Assembly: GCA_009840005.1 (NCBI GenBank)
Contig: VXOR01000006.1
Span: 1-61,705, forward strand
Reading direction: 5' to 3'
Length of the DNA stretch: 61,705 bases
From: Gemmatimonadota bacterium
GTDB taxonomy: Bacteria > Latescibacterota > UBA2968 > UBA8231
Shown in pieces: positions 31,640 through 40,250 of this stretch. Below the pieces are notes generated by a model, which did no database searches, had not been told where the DNA came from, and worked only from the letters and a program-made list of their open reading frames with translations. Within the stretch, counting starts at the first letter, position 1. Each line of letters begins with the position of its first letter. The position numbers and the translations under genes were made by a program.

Positions 31640-32395
31640 ATGGCACCAATCAGGATCGAACCCCTCTCGGGGACAGGAGGGTCAAGCTCGATGAGTTTTT
31701 CTCTATCCAATGTTCCGGCTTTTCCAGGAGCTACGTTTGGTGCCTGCTTTCCCGAAGCGATTGGCGATGCGGCCGCCGCAACTTGGTTTGGCGACGAAGT
31801 GGAGATCAACTGGGAAGAGCGCGATGGAGGTGTGCTGCATTGTGTCGGTAGGCGTCCGGGTGAACTCTCCTACACCGTCACTCTGACCCCAGGAGAGGAG
31901 ATGGTTGAAGCGCATCTGAGCCTGACCAACGAAAGCATTAGGGACTGGGAGACCACCTTGGCCTTCAACTGCTTTAACCCGAATAATGCCGAAGCCGTCT
32001 GGGACCACGACTGCCTGCGTCATTGGGTCGGCCAGCAGGGCCAGATGAAACGTCTGATGGCGTTGCCGCGTCAGTTTGGCCCTCGGCCCACCATCCAACT
32101 CTACAGCGTCGAGGGCGCTCCTTTTGGAAAAAAGATCCCTTTTGTAGCCAATTTTGTGGCAACGCCCGAAGATGTGGTTCTAGAGGGGTGGATGGCCATC
32201 GAGTCGGTGGACGGTCGCCGCTTTATAGCCACCGCGTCGAAACCAGCTCTCTTCCTATTCCAGAACATGGAATACTCCTGCATACATAGCGCTCCGAGCT
32301 TTGGGGCCCTCGCGCCTGGAGCGACCGGCCAAGCTATCACGCGGCTTTATTTTGTCGAAGGCGATCTGGCCGCATGGTATGAGCGCATGAAATAG
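31640..32395 (+). CDS. conserved hypothetical protein in SUMF1/DUF6785 operon
   Basis: 251 residues with no signal peptide or membrane helix. AAAGGAGG inside the end of the SUMF1-like gene serves as its ribosome site, and only one base separates the two genes. The sequence is predicted beta-rich: LSYTVTLTPGEEMVEAHLSLTNESIRDW followed by TLAFNCFNPNNAEAVWDHD resembles a galactose-mutarotase-like or beta-sandwich strand pattern, but I cannot place it in a family. It ends 23 bases before the DUF6785-like membrane gene. Tight spacing suggests the three products act together, perhaps in handling a small molecule. Confidence 0.65.
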   Translation: MAPIRIEPLSGTGGSSSMSFSLSNVPAFPGATFGACFPEAIGDAAAATWFGDEVEINWEERDGGVLHCVGRRPGELSYTVTLTPGEEMVEAHLSLTNESIRDWETTLAFNCFNPNNAEAVWDHDCLRHWVGQQGQMKRLMALPRQFGPRPTIQLYSVEGAPFGKKIPFVANFVATPEDVVLEGWMAIESVDGRRFIATASKPALFLFQNMEYSCIHSAPSFGALAPGATGQAITRLYFVEGDLAAWYERMK

Positions 32396-32418
32396 GAGTA
32401 GGCGATCCGATCACAGCT

Positions 32419-34308
32419 ATGGTGCTGATTCTGATAATCACTCTTTGCCTGTGCGCCTTCCTGAATTTCGTCGGTGTCCGCAGCTATGTGCTACTGGACA
32501 CGTATTCGGGATTCGCCGACCACTTCACCACCATAGGCGTCATCTTCATCGTTTTTTGGACTACCGTCGTTGGCTTGGCACTACGCCTGTTGCATCCTCT
32601 CCTACGCCTCTCCTCAGCCCACCTAGCGCTTATTTATGCAGCGCTCATGGTCGCCACGGTCATTCCCACTATGGGTTTTGGTGGTTATGTCATCCCTCTG
32701 CTCGCCGGGGTGTTCTACTACGCCACACCTGAGAACAATTGGAAGTATCTCATATGGGATCACATACCCGAATGGGTTGTGCCACGAGATATCCAAGCCA
32801 TCACGGGCCTATTTCAGGGCATTCCCGCCGATCAGCCTATTCCGTGGGGCCTATGGATCAAGCCTCTGTTTCTATGGGGAACATTCATGTTGGCCTTCTA
32901 TCTAGTCAGCGTGTCCTTTATCACCTTGATGCATCATCAGTGGTCTCGCCGGGAGCGCTTGGTTTATCCGATGACCATTTTGCCGACCAGCATGGTGGAG
33001 AGTTTGGACGATCCGGCGGGGAGCATCTTCAGAAGTAAGTTGCTGTGGGTCGGTTTCCTGATCGCTTGGTCCATACCCACTATAGATGTGCTCGACCGTC
33101 TTTTCGACTTTCAGGTTTTAGACGGTTTTGAAATTCCCATTACCAACATACTAGTGTCCCGCAGTTTGGGCCTCAGTTACCGCATCGAGGTCAATCCGCT
33201 GATCATAGGGCTTGGGTATCTGGTAAATCTGAACGTGTTGTTAGGCGTTTGGGGCTGCCATGTACTGATGAACTTGGAGGACAGCCTGCTGGTATGGGCC
33301 GGGATTGCAAGTCCGTTGCCAGCCGGCCCTCTGCCATCCGGCTCGGTGCTTATGACCCACCAGCAGATTGGTTCTCTGCTTTTTTTGGTCTTCTCTTCCC
33401 TATGGGTTGGTCGAGATTACCTACGCCAGCAGTGGCACCTGATCGTGAAGGGCGGCGTCCAGGAACCTTACCTGCTCTCGCCGCGCTGTGTCGCCCTCGT
33501 CGGCTTGATCGGCCTGCTGTACATGGCCGGCTTCCTCTATGCCACTGGGCTTTCCCTCCTGTGGAGCTTGGGCTTCCTCTTGGTCGCCCTTCTCGTCTTC
33601 TTCGGCATGGCGCGGCTGGTAGCTCAGACTGGCCTCGGTCGCATGCGGGCTCCCTATTCACTGCCGCCCATCCTGACCAATATCTTGGGTACTGGATATC
33701 TCTCCGACCGCGACCTGACGGCCATGGGAGTAAATTTTGTCTGGGCCTCCGACCTACAACTCTTTTTCATGGCCACCCTAGCCCACGCTTTTAAGGTCTG
33801 CGAAGAGGCAAAGCAAAAGATCACGAGCCGCCAACTCTTCCTCTTTATGACTGCTGCGCTCATCGTCAGTCTGGTGACGGCGTTGGGTTGTTATATCTGG
33901 CTGGGCTACCGGCACGGCCTCATCCACGGCTGGATTTGGTACTTTGTCATGTCGCCCGACTTCCACTGGGGTTGGATCTCCAACACCATGAACAATCCCC
34001 ACCCTCCGCAACTCCAGACGGCCTTCTTTATGGGCTTGGGTGCTGCGCTAGCTGCCTTGCTCACCTTTGCCAACCATCATGTTGCCGGTTGGCCTCTGCA
34101 CCCTGCGGGACTAGTCTTGGGCATGACTCAGAATATCCGCTTCGACTGGTTCAGCATCTTTCTGGCTTGGCTCCTCAAGGCCGCAATTCTGCGCTACGGC
34201 GGGGCGAGTCTCTTTCGGCAGGTGCGACCATTCTTCATAGGCCTCCTGCTAGGAGCAAGCGTCGGCATTGGCGGGGCTTCTCTGGCCGTCTCTTTTTTCT
34301 ATGCCTGA
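32419..34308 (+). CDS. polytopic membrane protein, DUF6785/DUF6784-like
   Basis: 629 residues with roughly 12-14 hydrophobic helices spread over the full length. The opening (LCAFLNFVGVRSYVLLDTYSGFADHFTTIGVIF), the segment PTMGFGGYVIPLLAGVFYYATPEN, RERLVYPMTILP and the late AQTGLGRMRAPYSLPPILTN resemble DUF6785/DUF6784 proteins, which have been compared with OPT-type transporters. I infer a transporter; substrate unknown. It closes the operon after the SUMF1-like and unknown genes. A weak GACCC/GGGTC hairpin lies at 34350-34365 after the stop. Confidence 0.75.
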   Translation: MVLILIITLCLCAFLNFVGVRSYVLLDTYSGFADHFTTIGVIFIVFWTTVVGLALRLLHPLLRLSSAHLALIYAALMVATVIPTMGFGGYVIPLLAGVFYYATPENNWKYLIWDHIPEWVVPRDIQAITGLFQGIPADQPIPWGLWIKPLFLWGTFMLAFYLVSVSFITLMHHQWSRRERLVYPMTILPTSMVESLDDPAGSIFRSKLLWVGFLIAWSIPTIDVLDRLFDFQVLDGFEIPITNILVSRSLGLSYRIEVNPLIIGLGYLVNLNVLLGVWGCHVLMNLEDSLLVWAGIASPLPAGPLPSGSVLMTHQQIGSLLFLVFSSLWVGRDYLRQQWHLIVKGGVQEPYLLSPRCVALVGLIGLLYMAGFLYATGLSLLWSLGFLLVALLVFFGMARLVAQTGLGRMRAPYSLPPILTNILGTGYLSDRDLTAMGVNFVWASDLQLFFMATLAHAFKVCEEAKQKITSRQLFLFMTAALIVSLVTALGCYIWLGYRHGLIHGWIWYFVMSPDFHWGWISNTMNNPHPPQLQTAFFMGLGAALAALLTFANHHVAGWPLHPAGLVLGMTQNIRFDWFSIFLAWLLKAAILRYGGASLFRQVRPFFIGLLLGASVGIGGASLAVSFFYA

Positions 34309-34485
34309 GATCCTGCAAAGCTAATTTCGATTGCGATATATACGACCCTTTAGTGGGTCAATTATTCAGACTAGCTAAATTGGACTGGGACGTTCGGATT
34401 GCCAACTGCTCGAACCGATAGACAGCGCGGGGATTTGAGCCTTGGTTGATTGACGCTAAATTTTTTTAAAAAAATTAAATATATC

Positions 34486-34514
34486 TTGACTTGATTGTAT
34501 GGTAGTTATATCTT
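34486..34514 (+). promoter_or_regulatory. sigma-70-like promoter of the secreted protein gene at 34542
   Basis: TTGACT (34486-34491), a 17-base spacer and TATCTT (34509-34514), preceded by an A/T tract (34458-34480) that could be an UP element. A good GAGGAGGG site and ATG follow about 30 bases downstream. The gap 34309-34541 holds no other gene. Confidence 0.6.
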
Positions 34515-34541
34515 GCATTCCCATAAACTGAGGAGGGAATT

Positions 34542-35459
34542 ATGATGAAAAGCCTTTCGATTGTAGCGGTGGGGTTGATCGCCTTGGCCAATGTGGTTTC
34601 TGCCCACGTTCCTGAAGACAAGATATTGGGTGCTTGGCAGTGGCCCACGTCCCACCTTCCCGTCCTCGACGGCGATATCTCCGAATGGGAGGTGTTGCCC
34701 GAGGAACTATGGATCGAGATCAACGAGCAGGATTTCGGCGGCGACTTGGGCACCACCAAGGAGATCGATGTGTCCGACATGTGGTTCCGCGTTGCCGTCT
34801 CTTGGCACGACGAAACCGACCGCCTCTACTACGTCATCGACCGCTTTGATGATTTATGGGACCGCGATGGTGGAGGTTACGGTGATTCGGGCAACGATGA
34901 TAGCATCGAGATAGGAGTGGATGCCGACCACTCTGGCGACTGGTACTTCACCCTAGACCGCGGGCTGCCCGAGGAAGAGCTCATGCGGTTGGACGGTTCC
35001 CATGCGCAGACCTATCACTATCGCTGGCCAGCTATCGAGCCGGAAGGTTGGAACTGGTTCTGGATGAACTCGTCGACTTGGCACGATGAAGAGCCTTATT
35101 CCTGCTGCGCCGATTCGTTTACCTTAGACGGCTCCCACGGCACTCAGGCCACTCTGAAAGCCGAGTGGTACACGGTAGCATGGGACGACTTCAACTTCCA
35201 AGGTCCAGAGCAGAGCGTCCAACACGACCTCGTAGAGCTCGAAATTATCGGCCTTGGGATCGCAGTGATCGACAACGATATAAGTCCGTCCCAAGAAGAC
35301 AAACGCTTCGGCCGTTTTATATTAGGTGGCCAGAACGATGTATTCGGAAACGCTAGTTCGTTTACCGATTTCGTGCTGCTCCCAGTTGATGAGGAACGTT
35401 TGCCAACCGCGGTCGAGAGCGATACTTGGGGCAGCATCAAGTCCTATTTTATGGAATAA
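34542..35459 (+). CDS. secreted CBM9/DOMON-like protein
   Basis: 305 residues with a signal peptide (MMKSLSIVAVGLIALANVVSA) and GGAGGG just upstream; ATG 34545 is an equal alternative start. VLDGDISEWEVLPEELWIEIN is the typical opening of CBM9-like domains, followed by MWFRVAVSWHDETDRLYYVIDRFDD and an acidic, probably calcium-binding stretch DRDGGGYGDSGNDDSIEIGVDAD. Residues 185-190 hold CC. The end TAVESDTWGSIKSYF resembles a C-terminal tail seen on other secreted proteins of such phyla; its purpose is unclear. The gene has its own promoter and a strong terminator. Likely a surface carbohydrate-binding protein. Confidence 0.7.
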   Translation: MMKSLSIVAVGLIALANVVSAHVPEDKILGAWQWPTSHLPVLDGDISEWEVLPEELWIEINEQDFGGDLGTTKEIDVSDMWFRVAVSWHDETDRLYYVIDRFDDLWDRDGGGYGDSGNDDSIEIGVDADHSGDWYFTLDRGLPEEELMRLDGSHAQTYHYRWPAIEPEGWNWFWMNSSTWHDEEPYSCCADSFTLDGSHGTQATLKAEWYTVAWDDFNFQGPEQSVQHDLVELEIIGLGIAVIDNDISPSQEDKRFGRFILGGQNDVFGNASSFTDFVLLPVDEERLPTAVESDTWGSIKSYFME

Positions 35460-35489
35460 ACCTTCTCGCTGTATATTACGATTCCTAAG

Positions 35490-35524
35490 AAAGCTGTGCT
35501 CGGGTAATCCGGGCACAGCTTTTT
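35490..35524 (+). terminator. intrinsic terminator
   Basis: AAAGCTGTGC pairs with GCACAGCTTT, with an inner CGG/CCG pairing around a short loop, then a T-run. It lies 30 bases after the stop of the secreted protein gene and before the convergent operon end at 35603. Confidence 0.85.
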
Positions 35525-35602
35525 ATGTTTGCGCGTGAGTCTAAAGATGAAGGCCGCATCACCATAAGCTATCTCCAACACCGACGTATTTGAGGCGACC
35601 TT

Positions 35603-37603
35603 TTAATAGGCGATGGAAATGACGCGCTGCGCTGAATCACGGCTTTTGTCCGCATCCACCTCCATGCGCAGAAGGTAAATGCCTAAGGGCAGGATCTCGC
35701 CTTGACTGTTGCGACCATCCCAGATAAACGAAAAGCGGCCGCTCAGGTTCTCGCTCCTGTGTATCGTTTCTAGCTTCCTGCCTGACAGGTCGTATAGTTC
35801 CACAGCTACCGACGCTGGGCTCGTCAGATTTAGCAGGTCGTAAACGATCCGCACCGCATCGTTAATCCCGTCTCCATTGGGGGTAAAAGTCGCTGGGGAA
35901 AGCCGCAGCTTCCAGATCGTCTCCTGTCGCAACTGGCTCAGGTCCACCTTTAGGGTATTGGCGTCAGTTAGTGGGTCCGCATCGCCAGGTGCTACTGCCT
36001 GATGCATCTCGTGTGGTCGCGTACTGTCGAAGACCCGTCCCGCAAAGATAGTACTGAATTTGAACACCTCTGCCCGAAAATCTACTTCGATCAATTCACC
36101 TGTGCGCTCGAAGTCGATCCTCGGGAACTGCACGGCAAACCCGTTGTCTGCCTGATGCCTTAGCTCGAATTCTACTGGGGTGCCGCTGATGCGCACCGCG
36201 TCCACCCCTTTAAGGGCTCCGGGCACGTCGATCTCGATACTGTCGAAACCTAGGTCCTCGGGTGCAATTTGAGGACGTAGTTTGTAGGTAAAATTGGACT
36301 CTTCACCCGCAGGCACTGCCACTGGAGTAATCTCAGCGAGAACTTGACTGGCCACCGGCGGCACCGACACCCCAAACTGAAGGTAATCTAGCCGGGCACC
36401 AGCTTGCACCGCAGAGGTGAAGTCGATCTGGAACTGGATAAACTGCTGTGGTTTGGAACTCACTAGGGGGCTACTCATGGCCTTGAAGTCGTATGGGGCT
36501 GACCAGAAGCTCCAGTTTTCACCGTCATGAGTAATCCCTGCCTTTTCGTTAAACGATAGTTTCTGGTAGGCTTGTCTGGTCAGTTCTGCGCCGTTGGCAT
36601 CTAGGCGGGTGCGCTCGCTGCCGCGCTCGGTGACGCGCCAGTACGTATTCGGTTCGCTATCGTCGCCGCTGCGCGACTTTAGGTCGATTTCGGCCTCTGG
36701 GTCAACGCGGCCGGACCACGATATCCTTCCCAGAGTGGCCGGAGCGCCCAAGTCGATGATATTGGATACATAGCTTGCGAAGGGTGCATAGCCGATTCCG
36801 TAGATCTCGAACTCGGCGATCTCCCAGACATTGCGGGTGTTTTCGAAAGCCTGAAAAACCAATTTGCGGGAAGGCATCTGTGGCAGTTGCAGATCGACGA
36901 CAGCTTCGGTGTTTTCCCTGATATCGTGGATCAGGTCGAAGTCGCCGGCACTCTGCGTGGGACAACTGGGGCATACGCGGAAGAGTACGTTAAATTCTCG
37001 CGTGCCATCTTTGAGTGAATCCCCGTCGCTGATGCCGATCTTGAACTTCTGCACAAATCGGTCGCTTAGGAACTGGTCGCGCGGATAGAAGCGGACCCTG
37101 TGGAGGATCACCCTACCGCCAAAATCGAAAAGCAAATTTTTTTCAGTGGCCGAATACGAGGCGAAGCGGCCGTCCCCTAGGTAGATGGTGCCCGGATCTT
37201 GGTCGAATATCAAGGCATCCTCATCGCCGTGCTTCTCCCAGCCGCGGAAACTCAAGTTCTCTATCTGGCCGCCGCGCTCCTCGATCAGCGGCGTGAGATT
37301 GAGATTGGGATCAAGGCTCAGAGGAGAGACCGAATCGGGACTCACCTGCACCAATTCCGCTTTGCCGTACAGATTTTCTTCTATCGCTTCCCAAGATAGC
37401 TGCACGAACTCGTGTGGCATCTCCTCCTCGGGAGCAGGCAGGTGTTCGCCGCCGATTCGGTATATAGTGAGGGCTGTAAGGCGCTCTTCATAGCCTGCAC
37501 TGAGCAAGACCAGCAGGGCAACCAATAGACTGGGGAAAAAACGCTCTCTCGTCACGGCCGCACTTCTTACTCCTTTTCTCGGCAACCGGATCAGTCGCCG
37601 CAA
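35603..37603 (-). CDS. secreted discoidin-like protein with TPNGDGIND C-terminal domain (last gene of surface operon)
   Basis: 666 residues. A basic N-terminus and hydrophobic segment (FFPSLLVALLVLLSAG, about 23-38) form the signal. Residues 105-270 are discoidin-like: LIFDQDPGTIYLGDGRFASY, a KNLLFDFGGRVILHRVRFYP strand and VWEIAEFEIYGIGY. Family marks then follow: YVSNIIDLGAPATLGRISW, DLKSRSGDDSEPNTYW, NWSFWSAPYD, and a domain opening EITPVAVPAGEESNFTYKLRP. The last 95 residues have TPNGDGIND, LYDLSGRKLE, WDGRNSQGE and end in ISIAY. It is the closest relative of the protein at 2708-4720. It starts 55 bases after the preceding gene stops. Confidence 0.8.
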   Translation of the reverse strand: MRRLIRLPRKGVRSAAVTRERFFPSLLVALLVLLSAGYEERLTALTIYRIGGEHLPAPEEEMPHEFVQLSWEAIEENLYGKAELVQVSPDSVSPLSLDPNLNLTPLIEERGGQIENLSFRGWEKHGDEDALIFDQDPGTIYLGDGRFASYSATEKNLLFDFGGRVILHRVRFYPRDQFLSDRFVQKFKIGISDGDSLKDGTREFNVLFRVCPSCPTQSAGDFDLIHDIRENTEAVVDLQLPQMPSRKLVFQAFENTRNVWEIAEFEIYGIGYAPFASYVSNIIDLGAPATLGRISWSGRVDPEAEIDLKSRSGDDSEPNTYWRVTERGSERTRLDANGAELTRQAYQKLSFNEKAGITHDGENWSFWSAPYDFKAMSSPLVSSKPQQFIQFQIDFTSAVQAGARLDYLQFGVSVPPVASQVLAEITPVAVPAGEESNFTYKLRPQIAPEDLGFDSIEIDVPGALKGVDAVRISGTPVEFELRHQADNGFAVQFPRIDFERTGELIEVDFRAEVFKFSTIFAGRVFDSTRPHEMHQAVAPGDADPLTDANTLKVDLSQLRQETIWKLRLSPATFTPNGDGINDAVRIVYDLLNLTSPASVAVELYDLSGRKLETIHRSENLSGRFSFIWDGRNSQGEILPLGIYLLRMEVDADKSRDSAQRVISIAY

Positions 37604-37658
37604 TAGTTTGTAGCAAAGTCTTGCGCTGGTCAGAGCGCAGTTTGGTCCCCAAGGCAGA

Positions 37659-40190
37659 TCAGTAGCTTACGCCTACGGAGCGCACGACGGTCTCGTCCCC
37701 GACGACCGCTCCGAATGTATTAGCAGCGATCTGCAGACGGGCAAAGTAGATTCCCGGGGGTACCACCATGTTCTTACTGTCTCTGCCGTCCCAGCCGATC
37801 TCATAACTTCCCGTGCTCAAGAGGCGTTGTTCGGCTAGGTGCCGCACTGCCCGGCCGCTGAGATCGTAAACGGTTACTTCCACCGGGCTAGAAGCGCTCA
37901 AACGAGTGACCCGGAATGAGAAAACTACCTCGTCGTTAATCCCGTCGCCGTTGGGGGTGAAGACGAGGGGCTGCACCTCGATCCCGGTGATCAGCTTTTT
38001 GATCTTGAGTGTGCTCACTATCGTGGTCGTGTTACCTTGGACTGCCGCTAGGACGTCGCCCGGATCGGCCCGCTGCCAAGTGTCCTCGCCTTGGTCGCTG
38101 TTGCGCACGGCCGGACGCAGCACAGCGCCCGAAGCAAAGAGCGCGGTCCTGAAGTCGAGCCGCAGCAGGTCAATGCCCTGATTCGGCGCTATCCTTGGAA
38201 AGGATAGACGCAGGCTGTCGGCTTGGGTGGGTACAACGGAGACTCCTTCCACGGCCAACTCCCCATCGTTCCTGTACAAACCTACAAACTGTAGGTTCAT
38301 ATCGGATGGAGCTACGAGGAGCAATTCGTCGAAACCGGAATCTCTGACGGAGAACTGTGGCTCCAAGTAGAGCGAAAAGACTTGTTCTGTTCCTAGCGAG
38401 TCCGCTTGAAATGGCGCGATCTCGCCGACTAGTCTGCGGACTACGGGATTGACGAAACGCAGACGGATCGATTGGAGCGCGGCGTGGAGTTCGGGATTTG
38501 CTGAGAGCAGAGTCGCCCGTATTTTGAGGAATTCTCGCGGCGAAGGCGAAGTAATCGGGCTGCCCGTCGCCTCGCTGTAAGGCTCGCTCCAGTCGCTCCA
38601 GTCGCTTCCCGGTACATCTTCGGCAATGATATCACCTCTGAAAAGCGACAACAGGTCTTCGTATTTTTCCTTAGTCAGCTCAGTGCCGTCTTTGTGAAAA
38701 TAGTGCAGCTTTTCATCCAGTTGACTGCCACTGCGCGTCTGAATCAGCACATCCGTACCTAAGGGGGTATCCGCCTGCCACTCGATGGAGAGCAGATTGC
38801 GGCTGCCTCCCAGGCGGATCAGATCCGACTCTAGGAAAACCCTCGGTTGGAAACCTTCTCCGTAGATCTGTAACTCGGCTAGTTGGGCGCTTCCTTCCAG
38901 ACCCGATAGAAACCATCTCAGTCTGAAAAAGCGCGCCGCTACCTGAGAGAAGGTATTGACTTCAAAATCCTTATAAACGATATCGTGCTTGCGCTGCAGT
39001 AGTTTGTTCCACTTCAGACTGCCGTCTGGAGCTAGGGAACCGTCTGAGATCTCCGCGGTATATTCGGCGAAAGACTGTCCCTGGAAAACCATTCGGTGCG
39101 TATCGATCCAGAAATGCGAACCCAGATCGACGACTAGCTGCATCTCCTCGCCGATTCTGGTCGGGTCTGGAACACCCCAGGGCAGACGCGACTTGCTGTT
39201 TGGGTCGCCATCGACGAAGTTGCCGGTTGCAGCAGCCGGCTGAGTGGTCGATAGCCGACCGCCTCGTTCGATAGCGCCGCCGACTATCTCATCTCCTTCG
39301 CTCCATACTTCCACTTCTGCTAGCCGGGGTCGCTCGCGCCGAAAATGGCGAATGTCCCCCTGCTGCCCCGCCGACAGTTGTTCATAGACCTCCCTCTCGA
39401 CTCTGAAGCTGTCTCCGTCGGGCAGATGCTTGTAGTATTCGATCGCACCTCGATCGGGGGCCGACAGAGCATTGTATTCTTCCTGAGTAAGTTCCTCTCT
39501 GCGGTCTAGGTTGCTGCCACTGACGAGCACCTGAAATAAGCGCACGGCCTGACCCTCTATTTCGCTGTCTGTTAGATCAATCTCGAAGAGCCTTTCGCTC
39601 TTGTTGGGCTGCAGGGTGCGAATCGCGGTCTTGAAGGTTGGGCGCGGAAACTGGGGCCGTTTCTGCCCGTCGGTTACGAGCAGTTCAAACAAGAGAAATG
39701 GATCTCCCTCTTGGGCAAATCGCACCACTATCTTCTTAGCGAAGACGAGCCGCCCCAAATCGACGGTGAACCACCATTCCGAAGCGAGATTGTCTGGGTT
39801 CCGAGGAGGATCGGGCTCCCAGTAAGTGCTTGGGTCGCCATCTAGAACGTGGATTACATCCTCTGGATTGGAGCCGGCTTGGATGGCATCGGTCAGACTG
39901 ATTTGTTCGGGGTCTTTCTTGGTTAAATTACCCGGAGGATGCCGCCGTAGAAATTCAACTATATCCTCCACCGCGTTGGTCCCTCGCCGCAATTGACGGG
40001 GCCGTACTGTGCCTGTGGCGGAAATCTCCACGGTTCCCGCGGGGAACTCCCAGTTCTGCCAGTGATTCCGGGTATTGACGAGGACCTCAGCGCTGCCGAT
40101 CCGATGCCCCCGCTGCTGAGCCCAGCCTATCGTACCGGTCAGCAGCAGAGCCAATGCACTGAGTCGGCAGAACCACAGAATATGTTTCAT
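37659..40190 (-). CDS. secreted discoidin-like protein with two discoidin-like regions and TPNGDGIND domain
   Basis: 843 residues with signal peptide MKHILWFCRLSALALLLTGTIGWA. The first discoidin-like region has VLDGDPSTYWEPDPP and WWFTVDLGRLVFAKKIVVRF (about 115-165); a second lies near 315-440 (NFVDGDPNSKSRLPW, MQLVVDLGSHFWIDTHRMVF). QTRSGSQLDEK, DWSDWSEPY and an EIAPFQADSLGTEQVFSLYL domain follow. The C-terminus has TPNGDGIND, VYDLSGRAVRHL, WDGRDSKN and PPGIYFARLQ, and ends in VGVSY. It corresponds to the protein at 361-2706, as its neighbour corresponds to 2708-4720, although the gene order is reversed. Likely exported and surface-bound. Confidence 0.8.
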   Translation of the reverse strand: MKHILWFCRLSALALLLTGTIGWAQQRGHRIGSAEVLVNTRNHWQNWEFPAGTVEISATGTVRPRQLRRGTNAVEDIVEFLRRHPPGNLTKKDPEQISLTDAIQAGSNPEDVIHVLDGDPSTYWEPDPPRNPDNLASEWWFTVDLGRLVFAKKIVVRFAQEGDPFLLFELLVTDGQKRPQFPRPTFKTAIRTLQPNKSERLFEIDLTDSEIEGQAVRLFQVLVSGSNLDRREELTQEEYNALSAPDRGAIEYYKHLPDGDSFRVEREVYEQLSAGQQGDIRHFRRERPRLAEVEVWSEGDEIVGGAIERGGRLSTTQPAAATGNFVDGDPNSKSRLPWGVPDPTRIGEEMQLVVDLGSHFWIDTHRMVFQGQSFAEYTAEISDGSLAPDGSLKWNKLLQRKHDIVYKDFEVNTFSQVAARFFRLRWFLSGLEGSAQLAELQIYGEGFQPRVFLESDLIRLGGSRNLLSIEWQADTPLGTDVLIQTRSGSQLDEKLHYFHKDGTELTKEKYEDLLSLFRGDIIAEDVPGSDWSDWSEPYSEATGSPITSPSPREFLKIRATLLSANPELHAALQSIRLRFVNPVVRRLVGEIAPFQADSLGTEQVFSLYLEPQFSVRDSGFDELLLVAPSDMNLQFVGLYRNDGELAVEGVSVVPTQADSLRLSFPRIAPNQGIDLLRLDFRTALFASGAVLRPAVRNSDQGEDTWQRADPGDVLAAVQGNTTTIVSTLKIKKLITGIEVQPLVFTPNGDGINDEVVFSFRVTRLSASSPVEVTVYDLSGRAVRHLAEQRLLSTGSYEIGWDGRDSKNMVVPPGIYFARLQIAANTFGAVVGDETVVRSVGVSY

Positions 40191-40250
40191 GTTTTCCAGT
40201 CCCTTTTCTCAATGCGGCAGGCCAAGAGACCCACAGCGGGGTATCTCTTC

